Origin: a virus
Virus record (IMG/VR): IMGVR_UViG_3300031772_000293
Span: 1 to 23,497 of that record
Strand: one strand, 5' to 3'
Length of the DNA stretch: 23,497 nucleotides
Part shown: piece after piece, positions 20,346 through 23,497 of the stretch
How positions within the stretch are numbered: position 1 is the first letter of the stretch
Layout: every line of letters begins with the position of its first letter
Position numbers and translations under genes: made by a program
Notes under the pieces: model-generated
What the model saw: the letters and a program-made list of their open reading frames with translations, nothing else
The model's database searches: none
What the model was told of the DNA's origin: nothing

Positions 20346-23300
20346 ATGGCGGCAGCTGACAAAGAACAGGTAGAGCTAGCGACAAAGCTTGCGTCCTTGA
20401 TGGATCGCATGGCTTCCTCGTCTGGAAAAATTGACGCTAACACCAGCGATCAGGTTGCATCGATGGAAAAACTGGCACAGGCCATGTCTGCACTCGACAT
20501 GCGCGCGGCTGTCAGTCAGCTCAACGAGGTCTCACAGGGTGTCAAGGCCATCGTCGACAAGATGGGTGAGCTAGCCAAGTCGCAGCAAGAAACGCTGGAC
20601 CAACTGGGGAAAAAGGCCGTCGAGGCCGGTACTCAGGTCAGCACCTTGACCGGCCGCATGACGGAAACGAAACTTTCACTGGACGAAATCAACAAGATGT
20701 CGTTCGACAAGTTTTTGAGCGCACTTGAAAACAGTGGCAGCGTCACCGCGGCGCTACAACTTAGCGTTAAAAAATTGGGAGGTGAAGCCAGCAAGAAGTT
20801 TCCAATGTCAATGGCTGTTGCCGCGGCGGCTACTTCAGGCCTCGTGCAGGGATTCAAGAACCTGGTTGCCTTGAGCAAAGGTGTCATGGGTTTCATGTCT
20901 AGTCTGGTCGGCGGCATCGGTTCAGTAGCTGGAGCCATCATTGCGATCCCGTTCAAGATGTTCAAGGGCTTGATCGACATGGCCAACAATGCCGGCGGTG
21001 GGTCAAGTGAACTAGCACAGGCCATCGAAGATCTCCGTAAGGAATTTGGTGCCTTGGGAACGGGTTCTCCCAAGATCATCATGAACATGGCCACTGAATT
21101 GAAGGGGTTCGCTGCCACTGGCCTCGATTCATTTCGCATCTTCGGCAACGTAGCTGAGAGACTGAAGGCATTCTTGAAACTGGCTCAAGGCATGGGACCA
21201 CTGTTCCAGAGCTTTGCTCAAGAATTCAAAGACAATGGTGGCGCAATTCTAGCGTGGCAGAAAGGTCTCGGACTGTCAGATGAACAGATGAAGTCGATCG
21301 GTCAACAGGCCAAAGTCATGGGCAAGTCGATGGCCTCAGTGCTGTTGCCGATGCAAAAGCAGGCTCAGGACCTAGGTGCAGCTTTTGGTATCGATTCTAA
21401 GTTGATCTCGCGGGATATGACCAAAGCACTGGGCGACATGAAACACTTTGCAGGCGCCGCAGTCAAAGAGATTGCACAAGCCTCAGTCTATGCCCGTAAG
21501 TTGGGCCTGGAGTTGCACGATATCACCGGTACCCTGGACGCATTTGAGACCTTTGACACAGCCGCAGAAAATGCCTCCAAATTGTCACAAGCTTTTGGTT
21601 TGAACGTCGATGCCTTCCAGCTGATGGAAGCACAGGATCCTGCAAAGCAGGTCGACATGTTGCGTAAGAGCATGGCAGCTGCAGGCCAAGATGCCTCGAC
21701 ATTCAACAGGCAGCAATTGAAGCTGTTGTCGAGTAGTACGGGCTTGACCGAAGAACAGGCGCGCATGGCCTTTTCGATGAAGAACCAAGGTGTGGGGCTA
21801 GACGAGATCAAGAAGAAGAGCGAGTCTGCAGAGAAGAAACAACTGTCACAGGCTGATGCCATGAAGAAACTGGCAGATTCAATTGAACGATTGGTCCAAT
21901 CAGGAGGTGGCAGTCAAGGTGGTTTCTTTGAGAGGTTCTTCCGCGGTTTCTTGGGAGGAATTCAGGCCTCCAAGGGCTTCCGTGACATCATTATGAACAT
22001 CAAGATGGGACTGATTGCCACCGAGCGTGCAGGTGTCAAGTTGGGCCGTGCCTTTGCTGCCTTGGCACCCATCAAAGACGTTCTAGAAGGTATTGCAGCC
22101 TTGTTTCAGCCTGGAAAGTTTGGCAAGTTGTTCGGCGGTATCTCGACTGAATTTGCCGGATTTTTCAAAGACATGACGACCGGCACCGGCTCGATCAAGG
22201 GCTTGATGGACAACATTCAACGTCATTTTCTTGATTTTTTCAGCACAGAGACAGGTCCGGGCAAGCGGGTCATACAGGGTTTCAAAAGAGTATTTGAAGC
22301 GATTTTCAAGATCTTGACAGAAAGCATCAAGTTCTTGGCCCCGAAAATGGCTGATGTCATCCGCAGCATTGCTAGCTTCATCACTGATCCAAAGAAATTC
22401 ATGGAAGCTGCGGGTGGGGCCACAAGTGGTTTCATGGCCACTGCGATAGCGTTCTTGAAGCCATTGGGCGAGGCCCTCGTTGGTGCAGTCCGTGTGTTGC
22501 TGCCGGCATTGATGGAGTTGGGTTCTGCGATCGTCAAAAAACTGGCAGAACTGTGGGGTATATTGTGGGCCAAACCTGAGGTCAAAGCATTTGTTGCAAA
22601 AGCTGCCCCTGCAATCGCGCTAGTGTTGTTTGGCCCGGCTTTGACAAGGGGACTGTTGGGCTTCATCACCACACAGTTGGGAACGATGTTGTTGAAGTCA
22701 GTCATGACTGCTTTCACCGGTCCTGCTGCCGAGGCCGCAGGATCTGCAGGAACAAAAGGTCTAGGCAAAGTCTTGACCAAGTCGCTGGGTTCATTGGGAA
22801 AGTTTTTGGGTCCAGCAGCCATCATTGCTGTCATCGCTGACCTGGCCGTCAATGTCGACACAGCGATGAAGAAATTTGAAGACAAGTTGGCCCCCACGTT
22901 TGGGAAAACTGAGGCCAAAGTAGGTTCTGCGGCAACTGGTATCATCAATGCTTTGACGTTGGGATTGTTGCCTGATGGTGTACAGGAATCGATTGCAGTG
23001 TCAATTGCTGGTCTTGCTAAAAATGTTTTCTCTGCTGTTGAGAATTTCTTTGGCAAGAGCTTTACCGATCGCCTGAAGGCCTACTTGTCGGCTGGAATTG
23101 ACCTGTTCGCTAGCATCGGCAACTTGATCAAGACAATTTTCAAAGGCAATGAAGGCGACATCGCAGATGCCTTGATGGACGTGGGTGAAAAATTCCTGAA
23201 GTACGTTGGTAACTGGCTCCTATTTTTGGCTGAATCAATTCCCACGTTGGCAGTCAAGATGCTGGCATTTGGTACTAAGCTATTGAGTGCCTTTTGGGGC

Positions 23301-23497
23301 GTGTTGGGTAAGTTGTTTGCAAAGGGTGCCGATCTGCCTATCGTTGGACCGGTCTTTGAGATGATCTCCAAATACTTCACAGTGTTGAGCACTGTGATGG
23401 GCAAGATCTCAGGGTTGTTCAGTGATATTTCAGCGGCATTCAAGAGTTCAGGCGTCGTCGGCGCGATCTTTAATTTTTTGGGTTTGATTTCAACAGT
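20346..23497 (+). CDS. Tape measure protein (partial, runs off the right edge)
   Basis: At least 1050 residues are encoded without a stop. The start is ATG with aaggtgag at 20336-20343. The protein sets tail length and sits inside the tail tube before ejection. The first ~115 residues are a charged, repetitive coiled-coil-type region (SQLNEVSQGVKAIVDKMGEL). Residues ~160-215 are strongly hydrophobic (VMGFMSSLVGGIGSVAGAII), and further hydrophobic segments occur near 750-790 and 815-830, as expected of the membrane-active part of tape measures. Middle residues (~395-500) are Ala/Gln/Lys/Met-rich helices. Trp is rare and Cys appears absent, a common tape measure trait. Position after the hub and hub-adjacent genes agrees. 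No lysozyme or peptidase domain was seen in the visible part. Confidence 0.88.
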   Translation, partial: MAAADKEQVELATKLASLMDRMASSSGKIDANTSDQVASMEKLAQAMSALDMRAAVSQLNEVSQGVKAIVDKMGELAKSQQETLDQLGKKAVEAGTQVSTLTGRMTETKLSLDEINKMSFDKFLSALENSGSVTAALQLSVKKLGGEASKKFPMSMAVAAAATSGLVQGFKNLVALSKGVMGFMSSLVGGIGSVAGAIIAIPFKMFKGLIDMANNAGGGSSELAQAIEDLRKEFGALGTGSPKIIMNMATELKGFAATGLDSFRIFGNVAERLKAFLKLAQGMGPLFQSFAQEFKDNGGAILAWQKGLGLSDEQMKSIGQQAKVMGKSMASVLLPMQKQAQDLGAAFGIDSKLISRDMTKALGDMKHFAGAAVKEIAQASVYARKLGLELHDITGTLDAFETFDTAAENASKLSQAFGLNVDAFQLMEAQDPAKQVDMLRKSMAAAGQDASTFNRQQLKLLSSSTGLTEEQARMAFSMKNQGVGLDEIKKKSESAEKKQLSQADAMKKLADSIERLVQSGGGSQGGFFERFFRGFLGGIQASKGFRDIIMNIKMGLIATERAGVKLGRAFAALAPIKDVLEGIAALFQPGKFGKLFGGISTEFAGFFKDMTTGTGSIKGLMDNIQRHFLDFFSTETGPGKRVIQGFKRVFEAIFKILTESIKFLAPKMADVIRSIASFITDPKKFMEAAGGATSGFMATAIAFLKPLGEALVGAVRVLLPALMELGSAIVKKLAELWGILWAKPEVKAFVAKAAPAIALVLFGPALTRGLLGFITTQLGTMLLKSVMTAFTGPAAEAAGSAGTKGLGKVLTKSLGSLGKFLGPAAIIAVIADLAVNVDTAMKKFEDKLAPTFGKTEAKVGSAATGIINALTLGLLPDGVQESIAVSIAGLAKNVFSAVENFFGKSFTDRLKAYLSAGIDLFASIGNLIKTIFKGNEGDIADALMDVGEKFLKYVGNWLLFLAESIPTLAVKMLAFGTKLLSAFWGVLGKLFAKGADLPIVGPVFEMISKYFTVLSTVMGKISGLFSDISAAFKSSGVVGAIFNFLGLIST

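Noticed and set aside
20633-21862. Further minus-strand frames (171 and 124 codons) in the tape measure gene
   Set aside because: Same reason; composition mirrors the sense codons.
22223-23056. Long minus-strand open frame (277 codons) inside the tape measure gene
   Set aside because: It is fully antisense to a clear coding frame, rich in Ala, Pro and Asn as the complement of tape measure codons gives, with no convincing start or family pattern.
1-23497. tRNA genes, CRISPR arrays, insertion sequences, integrase or attachment sites
   Set aside because: No cloverleaf, repeat-spacer pattern, transposase or integrase motif was seen; the only mobile elements are the homing nuclease and the relic.

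Overview
The window is a late structural (tail and neck) region of a large contractile-tailed bacteriophage of the T4-like type, marked by tail sheath, a tail tube of gp19 size, a gp26-like baseplate hub protein and a tape measure protein. The genes are tightly packed, nearly all on the + strand, with many stop/start overlaps. The host cannot be named from this sequence. A lipobox-bearing phage lipoprotein would fit a Gram-negative host but does not prove one. I saw no tRNA, rRNA or CRISPR array, and no gene-free stretch longer than about 300 bases.

Layout from left to right. (1) 1-2320: the tail end of one structural gene, a virion-type beta-rich protein and a predicted lipoprotein, closed by a strong hairpin terminator. 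(2) 2450-3993: three small to medium proteins of unknown role. (3) 3994-4380: a zinc-ribbon protein on the minus strand. (4) 4477-7630: three overlapping neck / tail-completion type genes. (5) 7706-13972: two full-length paralogous tail sheath genes of about 1000 residues each. (6) 14003-14994: a broken GIY-YIG nuclease relic, then three small proteins sharing an N-terminal helical tag. (7) 14888-16621: an EDxHD/Vsr-like homing endonuclease on the minus strand, inserted at the end of the last tag gene. (8) 16753-18394: tail tube, two more tag proteins and a small winged-helix-like protein. (9) 18474-23497: gp26-like baseplate hub protein, a short overlapping reading frame, a Nudix hydrolase fusion and the tape measure gene, which runs off the window.

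Transcription looks highly modular. The heptamer ATACTTA occurs six times on the + strand by eye, each time 5-40 bases before a start codon. Three looser relatives (cATAAATA, gcTATTTA, tcTATTTA) precede further genes. They resemble the T4 late promoter TATAAATA, so this phage probably uses a variant late-promoter code, with most structural genes having their own promoter. At four genes the motif is so close to the start codon that the mRNA would have almost no leader.

The most interesting candidates for something undescribed are: the family of five small proteins sharing an N-terminal LR[KR][ILV]I-type tag, possibly a capsid-targeting signal; the motif/leaderless architecture; a start-less conserved reading frame between the hub gene and the tape measure gene that suggests recoding; and a Nudix hydrolase fused to a membrane-type domain. 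All family assignments are from recognition of sequence patterns by eye; no database search was possible.
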